DNA of 64,000 nt from NCBI GenBank assembly GCA_017654935.2, contig CM065713.1, positions 11,026,603-11,090,602 of the forward strand. The letters run 5' to 3'. Within the stretch, counting starts at the first letter, position 1. Every line of letters starts with the position of its first letter. The position numbers and the translations under genes are program-made. The DNA is from Phymorhynchus buccinoides (lineage: Eukaryota; Mollusca; Gastropoda; Neogastropoda; Raphitomidae). Positions 21,882 to 32,080 of this stretch are shown here, piece after piece. Below the pieces are notes generated by a model. The model was not told the DNA's origin. It saw only the letters and a program-made list of their open reading frames with translations, and searched no databases.

Positions 21882-22518
21882 GTTGTGCACAAAACTGATT
21901 GGGTTGTCCAATTCTGAAACAGGAGGTTGGCTGGTGTACTTCCCAGGAATCTAAGATGAGGTATTGAAGACACAGTCATCTCTTTAAGGGTGTGAAATGT
22001 CTCTGAATAGAGCAAAACCTACCAACCTGTTTCTTTGATAAGCCTTATACTAAGTTATAGGAATCATGTTGCACACTGTATGCTGAAGCCTTTCTGGCCC
22101 TGTAAGTTAATGCATGCCATGACTGTGTTGTCTAAACACAACATTGTCTAGTACAATTGGAAAATGTAAGTCATTTAGATATAGCGCTTAAGTCTTGAGT
22201 CACTACAACTTTCGCTGTCACTGGCCAAATAATAATTAGAAAATGAAGTTTGGTTTACATAGTAAGGTGAGATTTTCATTTCAATTATTAGAGGTCAGTG
22301 ACTGAAAGAGGTAGTGCAAGCTCCTGATAATTCGGAAATCTCACACTGTGTAAGCCTCATTTACATGTGTCTAGAGAGGCCTTGCATTTAGCTAAATGCT
22401 GAGTGGGAAATGGCATTCCTCACACAACACTGACTCATATCACGACAACTTTCTGTCACTAACTTCTAATACATGTAACTGTTATTAGAATCCAAACTAC
22501 TTTGTTAGCCTCATTTAA
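21882..22518. other. No gene; downstream flank of the gene at 22701
   Basis: AT-rich sequence with no repeat I recognise and no coding frame. Confidence 0.4.
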
Positions 22519-22524
22519 TTTATT
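22519..22524 (-). terminator. Candidate polyadenylation signal AATAAA
   Basis: TTTATT on the plus strand reads AATAAA on the minus strand, about 175 bases beyond the stop codon of the ASB-like gene. Spacing suits a short 3' UTR. Confidence 0.5.
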
Positions 22525-22700
22525 AATTTTGGATCATGAATTCACATCTTCTTGATTCTCCCAGAATAGGCTTCCAATGCATTTCTTTTCATTCACACGA
22601 TTGTCAGCTTCTGACTGAGGTGTTGGCCCCCACTTGCCCTCCCTTCCTACTTGATCTGCCTCTGGCTTTTCAGAATTCACCATCAAGTTCACCAACTTCA

Positions 22701-24767
22701 TCAGAATGGGAAGAAATCAAAGTCAAAGACTTCAAGTTCATATTCAAGAGATTCAAGAGAAGATTCAGAATCAGAATCAGAATCAGACAGCTCAGCACTC
22801 TGGTCTTCTTCGGTTACTCTTTCCCTACAGGTTTTCATTCTTTTGGTGTTCGGGTGAAGGACGTCACTGAATTTTACTTTGTCTTTCACAATTGGGGGAA
22901 GAGGTAACTTGTCAATTCTCTCTGGCCGTCCTGGCTGACAGCCGACACTGCGCGACACGGCCAACCGAGCCAGCTGTTCCAAGCTTGAAGGGGTGCAGGC
23001 GGCCTCCTGAACGCGTTCAAAACTTCTCTTCAGCTTCTTCCTTTTCTCCAAATCCTGGATCTCCGCATCATTTGCGACTGAGTACAGAGTTTTGTTGGAG
23101 TACGCTCCACAATCGAGAGCCAGATCTACAATGCCTGGGAGGTCGTACTTGAAACCATACCTCAGTGGGCAGTTATCTGGAAAGCATCTGGCAGGAGGTT
23201 CTATCCAGCAGTCATGCTCATCTGCAGTGACCACTTCTCTTTCGAACGGCGACAGACCCGCATCCATCAACAGACGCACCATCTCTCCTCTGTTTATACT
23301 TAACATAGCCAAAAACAACAAGGTGTTGGTCATGTCATCCTGAATGTATTGTGACGGATCGACACGATTCAGTAAAGACTTAACAAAGTCAACTTTCCCC
23401 CTTGAAACGGCAGCATGCAAGGTGGACCGGAGAATCTCTGAATCTGTGCAGTTTTTCACAAGAGCTCGGACAAGCGGCCACCAGTCTTCCATTACAGAAT
23501 CAACGTTCTTGATAGCCTTTCCCAAAACCCAATCCAACACTGTGCGGTTTTGACAAGACCTGTGACAAAACAGAAGATAGCTTAAGTTGTTATGCTCTAT
23601 CGCCAGTGCATAGTCCAACAAACCCTGCTCTTTACATGCCCTGCTGAGATCTCTGTTGTGAAACAGTTTACGGAAATCGTTCGAATTGAGCAATTCCTTG
23701 GTGATCGGACAGACTGCCAAGATGGCTGCCCCTGCTCTCTTATCCGCCACAGTTGCAGCTTCCAGCAGGGTGGTGAAGGGAACGTCCAGAGAATGGAGGG
23801 TGACCACTATTTCCACCAGGTCCCAATCTTTGGTGACCAGAGCCAGGACAAGGGCCAGGTTGGCATGACCATTGTCCACACACCACTGCTTTGCCCTGAA
23901 CATCATGTAGAGCCGTTTCACCCTGGACTCTACAGGTGTGTTCACCCCACGATGTGCCTGGTTTAACACTTCTTGTACTTCTTTCCCATCTCCGCTTTTG
24001 ATCCACAGGTCTAAGACCGGGGCGAGACCCGGCCAGCTCGATTCTGACGACAACAGCGCCTTGATCACACAATCCAAGAGAAGCTTATGTTCCTTAAACT
24101 TGAAGTCCACGCTGGCAACATCTTCCTCTTTTTCAATCTTTTCTTTGCAAAGTTTCCAAATGAAATGCGGTTTTTCCCTCACTGCAGCAGTGTAGGCAGC
24201 TTTCAAAACTTCCCAGCTTCTACCAAACGTCACATACCTGTGATACCCACTGTGACTTTTACACAAGGCCACGAAGCACTCGGCACAATCAAAGTCCAGG
24301 GCCTTGTGAATGGCTTCGCTAAAAAGCTTCCCCAGAGCTGCAGGCCTTGGGGACTGTTGAACAACGTCTTCAAGACTCATGTGTTCCAAAGCTGGGTTAA
24401 ATAGCCCTGCATGCCTTGGGAACTGTTCACCGTCTTCAAGGCTCATGTGTTCTAATGCTGGGTTAAATAGCCCTGCATGCCTTGGGAACTGTTCAACGTC
24501 TTTGAGCCTCATGTGTTCCAATGCTGGGCTAAATAGCTTTAGCAAGTCTACACGCCTTGGGAACTGTTTAAAAACATCTTTGAACCTCATGTGTTCCAAC
24601 GCTGGGCTGAACAGCTCTAATAGGTGAGCATGCCTTGTGAACTGTTTAAGGCTCATGTGTTCCAATGGTGCAAAAGATTCTGTGAATGGACCCTGTTCCC
24701 ATTCGGTTGGCTGAGAGCACTGAGCTGAACACGAAGAAGACCCAGGATATGATCGTTCTCCATGCTC
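22701..24767 (-). CDS. ASB-like ankyrin/SOCS-box protein 1, terminal exon
   Basis: One uninterrupted exon of 688 codons plus stop. The likely role is substrate receptor of a Cullin5-Elongin B/C ubiquitin ligase, inferred from the C-terminal SOCS box (exon residues about 593-636). That box has a BC-box (SLEQLARLAVSRSVG, with Ala where Cys is usual) and a Cul5 box (LPLP in RIDKLPLPP). Upstream are degenerate ankyrin-like helix pairs, e.g. LHAAVSRGKVDFVKSLL and GEMVRLLMDAGLSPF (about 447-509) and GIVDLALDCGAYSNKTL (about 545). Residues about 35-155 hold five tandem 22- or 26-residue repeats of the form PALEHMSLEDVEQFPRHAGL. After the SOCS box is an acidic Ser/Asp/Glu tail. There is no ATG start: the frame runs from a splice acceptor TTTCAG at 24768-24773, phase 0. 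The substrate is unknown. A distant paralogue is at 46289-48151. Confidence 0.85.
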   Translation of the reverse strand, partial: EHGERSYPGSSSCSAQCSQPTEWEQGPFTESFAPLEHMSLKQFTRHAHLLELFSPALEHMRFKDVFKQFPRRVDLLKLFSPALEHMRLKDVEQFPRHAGLFNPALEHMSLEDGEQFPRHAGLFNPALEHMSLEDVVQQSPRPAALGKLFSEAIHKALDFDCAECFVALCKSHSGYHRYVTFGRSWEVLKAAYTAAVREKPHFIWKLCKEKIEKEEDVASVDFKFKEHKLLLDCVIKALLSSESSWPGLAPVLDLWIKSGDGKEVQEVLNQAHRGVNTPVESRVKRLYMMFRAKQWCVDNGHANLALVLALVTKDWDLVEIVVTLHSLDVPFTTLLEAATVADKRAGAAILAVCPITKELLNSNDFRKLFHNRDLSRACKEQGLLDYALAIEHNNLSYLLFCHRSCQNRTVLDWVLGKAIKNVDSVMEDWWPLVRALVKNCTDSEILRSTLHAAVSRGKVDFVKSLLNRVDPSQYIQDDMTNTLLFLAMLSINRGEMVRLLMDAGLSPFEREVVTADEHDCWIEPPARCFPDNCPLRYGFKYDLPGIVDLALDCGAYSNKTLYSVANDAEIQDLEKRKKLKRSFERVQEAACTPSSLEQLARLAVSRSVGCQPGRPERIDKLPLPPIVKDKVKFSDVLHPNTKRMKTCRERVTEEDQSAELSDSDSDSESSLESLEYELEVFDFDFFPF

Positions 24768-24780
24768 CTGAAACAGAGTT
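24768..24780 (-). other. Splice acceptor of ASB-like gene 1
   Basis: Minus strand reads CTCTGTTTCAG then GAGCATGG. The paralogue has CCTGTGTTTCAG then GAGGCCCA at the matching protein position, both phase 0. Conservation of site and phase supports it over any start codon inside the exon. Confidence 0.75.
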
Positions 24781-25019
24781 AAAGAACAAATCGGTTATCC
24801 CATGCAATATTAGCAAGAAGAACAAGAGAAAAGAAAGGTCAAGAGAAGAGGAAGAAACAAGAAGAACTTTAGAAAGATAATGTGTAAAGAGTGTACAGCA
24901 CATTTTAGAAAAGAATAGTTTTGCAGATTCCAAAAGAAAACCACCAAGAATTATGCTGAGTCACAAATCAAGACGGGTCAAATAAATTAAAGCAAACTGG
25001 CTTCCTTTCACATAATTAT
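24781..25019. other. Start of the inferred first intron, gene 1
   Basis: Purine-rich on the plus strand (AAGAAGAACAAGAGAAAAG), i.e. pyrimidine-rich in the direction of transcription. No gene. Confidence 0.4.
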
Positions 25020-25740
25020 CCTAGATTGGCAAGAGGTAAACTATGCGGATGCCCGCTCCCGTTCCTATGTGATGCTGATTCCGACTTATGCCAATGTCTA
25101 CCGTCCCTATGTGTCACTGATTCCGTCTCTATATTCCGCCATCCCTCACATGTGAACGGGAGCAGAAATCGCACATAGGGACGGCGTACATAAAAGAACA
25201 CAGTGGTCAACACAGGGGACGGAGCACATCAGAATTTATTTGATTCATTATCATTTAAGGGGGGGGAATAAAGACGGAATCAGGGACAAGTGGGGATGGA
25301 GAACTAATAGACTATTTTCAGAAAAAAATAGGGGAGAGCACTTCGTGAAAATTAGAGTTGCTTACCTCCATTACTCTATGTTTACCACCACTATGTTTCG
25401 CTGATTCGGACACTATGCCGATGTCCCTAGTCATAATATGTCGCTGATTTGGACTCAATGCCAATTAGTCCCCCGTCCCCACTTCCGTCTTTATTTTCCA
25501 GCACCCCTTAAATGATAATGAATCAAATAAATTCTGATGTGCTCCGTCTCCTGTGTTGACCATTTTGTTCTTTTATGTCGCTAATTGTGACACTATGCGG
25601 ATGCCCGCTCCCATTCCTATGTGACGCTGATTCCGACTTATGCCAATGTCTACCATCCCTATGTGTCACCGACTCCATCTATATATTCCACCCCCCCTCA
25701 CATGGGAACGGGAGCGGACATCGACATAGTGTCACAACAG
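25020..25740. mobile_element. Large foldback repeat, about 720 bp
   Basis: GTCAACACAGGGGACGGAGC at 25207 and following TCAGAATTTATTTGATTCAT pair with the complement at 25486-25560. Outside these, CTATGCGGATGCCCGCTCCC occurs at 25041 and again, in the same orientation, at 25592. The structure is a foldback with flanking direct segments. 25307-25378 is shared with 17388-17460. Confidence 0.55.
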
Positions 25741-25910
25741 GCATGGGAATTGTCAGAGACAAAAAACTCTGAAAAGCCCCCCAATTGAAGTATTTAGTAA
25801 CAAAAACGAAGTATTTAGTAACAATTTCAACAACAAAATCGCGGAAATCCGCGAATTCGCGGACAATTCCCATGCCTGCACAATCAGTGACCCCCTGTCT
25901 TTCCATTCAT

Positions 25911-26785
25911 CCGCACTTAATGTCCCCTTCTGTCCATTTCTCTTTCTGTCTGTCGCCTGTATATCACGGCAACATTTCTCTGTCCCCTTGTCTTTCCATT
26001 CGTCCGCACTTAATGTCCCCTTCTGTCCATTTCTTCTTTTTGTTTGTCGCCTGTATTTCGCTGTGAAATGTCCGCACTTAATGTCCCCTTCTGACCATTT
26101 CTTCTTTTTGTTTGTCGCCTGTATTTCGCTGTGAAATGTCCGCACTTAATGTCCCCTTCTGTCCATTTCTTCTTTTTGTCGCCTGTATTTCGTGGTGAAA
26201 TGTCCGCACTTAATGTCCCCTTCTGTCCATTTCTTCTTTTTGTTTGTCGCCTGTATTTCGCTGTGAAATGTCCGCACTTAATGTCCCCTTCTGTCCATTT
26301 CTTCTTTTTGTTTGTCGCCTGTATTTCGCGGTGAAATGTCCGCACTTAATGTCCCCTTCTGTCCATTTCTTCTTTTTGTTTGTCGCCTGTATTTCGCGGT
26401 GAAATGTCCGCACTTAATGTCCCCTTCTGTCCATTTCTTCTTTTTGTTTGTCGCCTGTATTTCGCTGTGAAATGTCCGCACTTAATGTCCCCTTCTGTCC
26501 ATTTCTTCTTTTTGTTTGTCGCCTGTATTTCGCAGTGAAATGTCCGCACTTAATGTCCCCTTCTGTCCATTTCTTCTTTTTGTTTGTCGCCTGTATTTCG
26601 TGGTGAAATGTCCGCACTTAATGTCCCCTTCTGTCCATTTCTTCTTTTTGTTTGTCGCCTGTATTTCGCTGTGAAATGTCTGCACTTAATGTCCCCTTCT
26701 GTCCATTTCTGTCGCCTGTATTTCGTGGCAAAATGTCTTTGTCCCCCTGTCTTTCCATTCATCCACACTTAATGTCCCCTTCTGT
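25911..26785. repeat. 68-bp minisatellite, about 13 units
   Basis: CCGCACTTAATGTCCCCTTC opens units at 25911, 26004, 26072, 26140, 26204, 26272, 26340, 26408, 26476, 26544, 26612, 26680 (variant) and 26764 (variant). Inner units are 68 bases and nearly identical, edge units are longer and diverged, the usual sign of homogenisation from the centre. Lys/Arg-rich reverse frames of 67 residues are an artefact. Confidence 0.95.
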
Positions 26786-28009
26786 CAATTTCTCCCACCA
26801 GACAAAACAAAATAATGCATTTATTGATAATCATAATGGGACTTTTTTTTAAAAGCAAGAACATGATTTTAATAAATTAACAATGATTGATTCAGTACTT
26901 TTTGAGTGATCTAAAATTTGACTCTAACATACATGTGTAAATAAGATCACAACTGAAATAAATCAATGAAGTTGCCAAGTATCACAACGAAAGCACACCA
27001 CTGCATTTGGGCGTAACTTAAAAACATTCTATTATAATTTTTATTACTCAATAGATATATACCACCAGCTTGAAATAATAGACCAAAACACTTACATTTG
27101 AAGTGATTCTGTACAATCATTGACACGATATTGCCCAAACAGACAAATGTCATTTGGGTAGTACCATAATCCATAACACATTTTGCAATGTTAATCAACA
27201 GGACACACCAGCTTCTGTTTATTAAGCCATGATCAAATGTTAAGCTGCTGAATCTGTTGACAGTAAAACTTGATTTCACAATAGCCCAAGTCTGACACAA
27301 ATATTGAAATAATCATTTTAATTATTCATCTTTCAGTTGCACAAGTGACTTTGGGAGCAGAAATGGTTTTACTGGATCGAAAAAATCCATGCAAAAATCA
27401 GGTGCAGAGTTCGGGGCTACAGCTAAGTTACTGCTATAGTTTTTCATTCAGCCTCTGGATGCAAAAACACACACACACACACACTGACACCACAACACAC
27501 ACTGGTAAATCATACAATTCTTCTTCTTCCTATTACTGGACTGGGCCTCACAGCATTTAAAGTCCAACTTGGTACGCGACTGACAGGCGGCATGTGCTCT
27601 CAATGCCTGATTATTAAAAACTTGAATAATAATTTGGGATCCATCCATAAAACTTGAGGTTAAACCTATATACACTGGTCCACTGGGAGATCAGCAGACA
27701 GAGGCCTGGTTGCTGATGTAAATGCCACCTAGGCCGGCCCTGAATGCATCGGGACAGATGGTTTCAGTCAGTCAAATGAATGTTATGTTGATTTAATAGT
27801 TCCTAGCAAAATTGCAATTTCATCAGGACATCTACAAAGGCTTTACAATGATCTGAAAAATGTATATCAGAATACGGTGGATTCCTGATAACTGAAAAAG
27901 ACTGGATAACTCACAATAACTTTGTGGTCCCAGTGACGTTTTCCAGCATTTCGATCAAACTTTTACACATTATTTAACGTTCTCTTTTGCCGTTTCCCCC
28001 CAGGATCGA
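26786..28009. other. Intronic, no gene seen
   Basis: AT-rich; (CA)n at 27467-27484. The reverse frame at 26947-27300 has no recognisable domain. Confidence 0.4.
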
Positions 28010-28017
28010 TTGGTACC

Positions 28018-28140
28018 GGAGAAAACGGCCCCTGTCGAAAACGGCAACTATAAAAATGGCCCTACTAGTTACGAAAACGGCCCCTGGACTCGAGACGAAA
28101 ACGGCCCTCCTCTTACCAAAACAGCCCCTGGACTAAGAAA
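28018..28140 (+). repeat. Short dispersed AAAACGGCCCC repeats
   Basis: AAAACGGCCCCTG and close variants occur about six times in 120 bases with irregular spacing. Confidence 0.6.
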
Positions 28141-28205
28141 AAAAAAAGTTTGTGTTCGTGTTCTCTCTCTCTCTCCCTCAGTGTGTGTGAGAGTGTGTGT
28201 GCTGG

Positions 28206-28426
28206 CAGGGCTCCCAATCGTCCCGCAAAACAAGGGGTCCCAGGGACTCCTTCACTTACGGTATAGAGGGGGTCCTAGAGGCGGGATAGAGGGCCCCAGT
28301 GGCATTGCGAATGCTAAAAAGAAGGTTTTTTAGTGCATCCCTGGGACCCCCTGTACATTCGTTTAGAGGGTCCTTTAGAATTTTAGTACTTCATAGACCC
28401 CCAAATAGGGGTCCCTGGGAGCCCTG
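28206..28426. mobile_element. hAT-like MITE, CAGGGCTCCCA ends
   Basis: CAGGGCTCCCAATCG at the left and CCCTGGGAGCCCTG at the right. The interior has mirrored GGGGTCCCAGGGAC and GGGACCCCCTG. Flanking 8-mers do not match, so the target duplication is unconfirmed. Confidence 0.5.
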
Positions 28427-28699
28427 GCTTGTTTGTTGTTTTTGTGCGTGCGTGTGTGTGTGTGTGTGTGTGTGCGCGTGTGAAAATTCCGTCAGATTGG
28501 CCACTCATATTTCTAGTGACATGTTTGATGCAACATTACTAAAACACATGAAAACAATTCAATTTTTTTTAATTCAAAGTCAAAATCTCATACATGCCTA
28601 ATTCAATTTTTTTTAAACCTTGACAATGTAAACTGTAGTGTTAAAAAAAAGAACAAAGAATAAACTACAAATGGATTCTGACAATACAAACTCCCTCCA

Positions 28700-28850
28700 T
28701 CACCATGATGCACCACCACACAAAATGTGAAGCAATTCTGTTCCCTGGTTCATGAAATACAGATCGGGAATGAAATATAATAGCACGACTTGAAAGAAGG
28801 AAATATCGGTTATCAAGGTCAAGCATCAAGGTCAAGGTCAGCACAGTCAT
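28700..28850 (-). repeat. Fragment of the satellite-bearing element family
   Basis: CACCACACAAAATGTGAAGC then AAGGTCAAGGTCAGCAC matches the order seen at 21350-21480. Confidence 0.6.
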
Positions 28851-28956
28851 GAATATGGCCTCAGATCTTCAACACTGATGGAAGCGATTTTGGGGGTAGC
28901 ACCAAGCACGCGTTTGTGCCGACTCCTGTTTGTCTCGTGCAAGACATGCTGTCTCA

Positions 28957-29040
28957 CACACACACACACACGCACACGCACACACACACACGCGTACAAG
29001 CACACACACACACACGCGTACAAGCACACACACACACACT
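28957..29040. repeat. (CA)n with CGCGTACAAG interruptions
   Basis: ACACGCGTACAAGCACACAC occurs twice in tandem. Confidence 0.85.
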
Positions 29041-30469
29041 CAATGTTGCCGTCACCCTCTCTCTCTCGCTTTCTTTATGGATCTCGCTCGTTTTTCCGTT
29101 TTTCCGTGTGTTGTACGTTGTCTGCCTACATTAACACGCAGAAACTGAAATGACATACAACCTTGGTGAACGTAAACTTACATTTTGTTTCAACAACGGA
29201 AACATATGAAGGGGGGTATGACAGATAGGACCAAACGAAAATGACTCACCTATTTACAATACGTACATATTTTCGGACAGGTATGAAGCTAAACTGACTC
29301 ACCTATTTACAATATGTACATATTTACACGGGACGATGTGCAAGTTATTGGCTCTCCGGGGTTGGCTTTAGTCGCCAACCCTGAGGGCAGTGGAACCCCC
29401 TCTTTTTGGGGGGGTTGACAAGACGGTGTCGTGCAAATTCATCCTCACTGTCCCCAATTGTCCAGCTTGTGTCATCAGGGATCAGCCGCCTGTGAACCTG
29501 TGACCAAACTCGGTACACAAATGTTGGTGTGGACTATGGCAGACCTTGGTTTATTTAATATGATTTCGGTGCACAACTTCCGGTATTTGGCAACATATAG
29601 GCCTACGCATAAAACAGGAGGTCATCCATTGTAAATTTACTGTGTTGGGAATTATTCCCACGCGTTAATACTTCATGAGAAAGATGAAGTAGTGACTGCT
29701 GCTAAATTAATGGTGATTATATTTACCATTCTGGATGCTCCCCCGACAGACGGCGATTGTCCATCATCACCACAATCACTATCTGAGTGCCAACAGTGGG
29801 ATGTAGTAGGTGTGACGTAAGTGTCCCGCGCGACCCCTCTTTCTTATCTACACCCCCCCCCCCCCCTCTCCCCTTTTCCTTTCTTCTCTCCAGCCGCCAC
29901 TTTAATTGCCATCCACTCCATCAAAAGAACGCCGATTAAGGCATTTGTCTCTTTGAACTCTGATTTACCTCCCCTGTCAGCATGTACCACCTACCGAGGT
30001 TATCTCCCTTTACCCCCCCCCCCCCTTTATCTCCATTCCCCATCACGAGATAGCGATAGCAACATTCGGCTCCCTTTGAAGACAACTCGTCCTTTCTAAT
30101 CACGAGAATGATAAGAATGTCGGCGCGTGATTGTTCGGTACTAGTATGCATAAAATTATAGCATCATCTTGTGACGTGTCAATTGCTATAAACCAATGAC
30201 AGGCTTTCATTGTTTGAAAGTGAAGGCTATAATTGGAGAACTGAGAAAAAGTTATCACACAAGACGCTGAAACCTAGCTAGAGCAACATTAAGCCCAACT
30301 AGTGAGTATTATTGATGGCAGGTGATTGAGACTTGTTTGTTTGATCCTATTTTTGATCTAGATCCTATGTTCAATGATGAATAAGGAGTAGATAGATATG
30401 TTATTGAAAAGAAGTGGTAAACATTCTATTCTATTTATGTGCACTGATTATTTGTGTGTGTGTGTGTTT
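29041..30469. other. Intronic, no gene seen
   Basis: GACTCACCTATTTACAATA and GTACATATTT form a direct repeat at 29243 and 29297. C-runs of 14-16 lie at 29852-29867 and 30014-30026. No supported frame. Confidence 0.4.
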
Positions 30470-31250
30470 TTGACTTGAACACTTTTGGTACCAGAACCGG
30501 AGTTTATGCCTACTAACCCTTTTGTCTATTTTTAGTAGGAAACCTATGGGTCGCAATCTTGCACTTTATGATACCATTCCTTTCCAGGTGTTGGATGGAG
30601 AGTGGTGTTGTCTTGATCACCTTTTATGTTTTACTGATCTCAGTTTGTTAACTGAAATTCAGTTTATTTATTAACTAGTGCTATTGTACAAGGGAAGCCT
30701 TCTAGCCGGTTGGGATTCACTAATGCCCTGCCGACTGAAGCCCCTTGTCTCTAAGCCATAGAGATCTACATCCACCTTCTCCTGTGATTATCAGCAGGGC
30801 ATCGTGGGCCGGACGATTATCCCGGACTCACAAGCACCAAGACGGGAACGCCGCCAAGACGACCCGCACCCAGAATCCGCGAGGAGACCACGCCTGAACC
30901 GTGCCATCCCGCGAAGCCGTAACCGGAACGACTGGGAGCTACTCTCACCTGATGAGCAAGCCCAGCCAACCCAGCACTCGCCGATCCCTACGGAGGAACT
31001 TGACAGCAGCTAAGTTCCCCGGACCGCGCCAATCATTTGAACTTTCCCCCTGGCACTGAAGACACTAAGTGACCCTTCTCGCTTGGGGCTAACCTTCTAG
31101 AAAGACAAAAGTCTTGTAAATCCTTTCGGATTCCATTGTTTTTCATTCACATTTTGTTTTGGCGCCATTGAGCTGCTTTATTATTATTGTTGCATAATCT
31201 TATGCAGATTTTGGGAGCAAATAAAATACAAGTGTCAAATAATCCTGAAC
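30470..31250 (+). mobile_element. Possible LTR-retroelement remnant
   Basis: TTTTGGTACCAGAACCGG at about 30484 resembles a tRNA primer-binding site of LTR retroelements. An Arg/Pro-rich frame (about 30771-31013, ending PIPTEELDSS) and a downstream AATAAA near 31221 would fit the 3' part of a decayed element. I see no protease, RT or integrase motif and no matching LTR pair, so this is tentative. Confidence 0.25.
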
Positions 31251-31635
31251 CCTTTGGTCAGACTGATGAGAGTGGGAGTCTTTTAATTTCATGTAAAACC
31301 CTACTTCTCTCTGTCTGCCATTAAGAGCAAATCAACCACTTGTATTTCTTACAATCATACGAGCCAGAACCCGGGCACAAATATAAATTTATTAGATGAA
31401 AAGGGGCCGGGAAAGTTGCTCATCTCCCATACCCTAGAGAAGTGGGCTAAAGGCAAATTTTCTACTTGAAAATTTAACACACTAAAAGTCTTCCCTAGGG
31501 ACTTAGCCTTTTAACCCATTACCTCGTCACAGTAGGCCTGGTTGATTCCCCACGAGCCTGAAAACAGAACCACTGTCATAATATAATCAATGAGGATTGG
31601 AGTTGGCCAAAAGCCAGTCTGTGAGTGAGCGCAAG

Positions 31636-31760
31636 CGTGTGTGTGTGTGTGTGTGTGTATGTGTGTGTGCGCGCGTGCGCACAAGCATGTGTGTGCGCCT
31701 GTGTCAGTTGGGGTGTTTGTTTATCAGTGTGTGTATATGTGTTTGGACGAGCGTGTATGC
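31636..31760. repeat. GT-rich microsatellite
   Basis: (GT)n interrupted by GCGCGTGCGC and TATGTG. Confidence 0.85.
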
Positions 31761-31841
31761 GTTTGTATGTGTGGATGGGGTGTTGCAAGTTCTAGATTTA
31801 CCTCGGGGGGCCGTTGAATTGGGCGGCGGCGACGTGGTATC

Positions 31842-31972
31842 GGGCTGTGTGTGCGGTGAAGTGGCCTCAGGCTGTGTGTGCGGTGAAGTGGCCTCACGAT
31901 GTGTGTGCAGTGAAGTGGCCTCAGGCTGTGTGTGCGGCGACGTGGCCTCGGGCTGTGTGTGCGGCGAGTCGG
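31842..31972 (+). repeat. 27-bp minisatellite, about 5 units
   Basis: GGCTGTGTGTGCGGTGAAGT then GGCCTCA repeats about 4.8 times with small changes. The period is a multiple of three, so two frames stay open; I do not regard them as genes. Confidence 0.9.
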
Positions 31973-32080
31973 TTGATGCTTTACTGGTTGCTCAAAGTCG
32001 GAGTCCTGTGAATCCGTAATAGTGTGTTAGTGTGTTTATTACACGGTACATCCGCATGTTGCGGATCAAATCAAAGAGAT

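Noticed and set aside
24663..24665. Start of ASB-like protein 1 at 24665
   Set aside because: The codon is TTG, and the frame with recognisable homology to the paralogue (SSCS...QPTEWE) continues 34 codons upstream to an acceptor.
25911..26785. CRISPR-like regular array or repeat protein (RTFHREIQATNKKKKWTEGD)
   Set aside because: Whole 68-bp units are nearly identical with no unique spacers, and the context is a eukaryotic minisatellite.
31597..32019. 140-residue GCVCGEVAS repeat protein
   Set aside because: Half is GT microsatellite, half a 27-bp minisatellite; no start context or domain.
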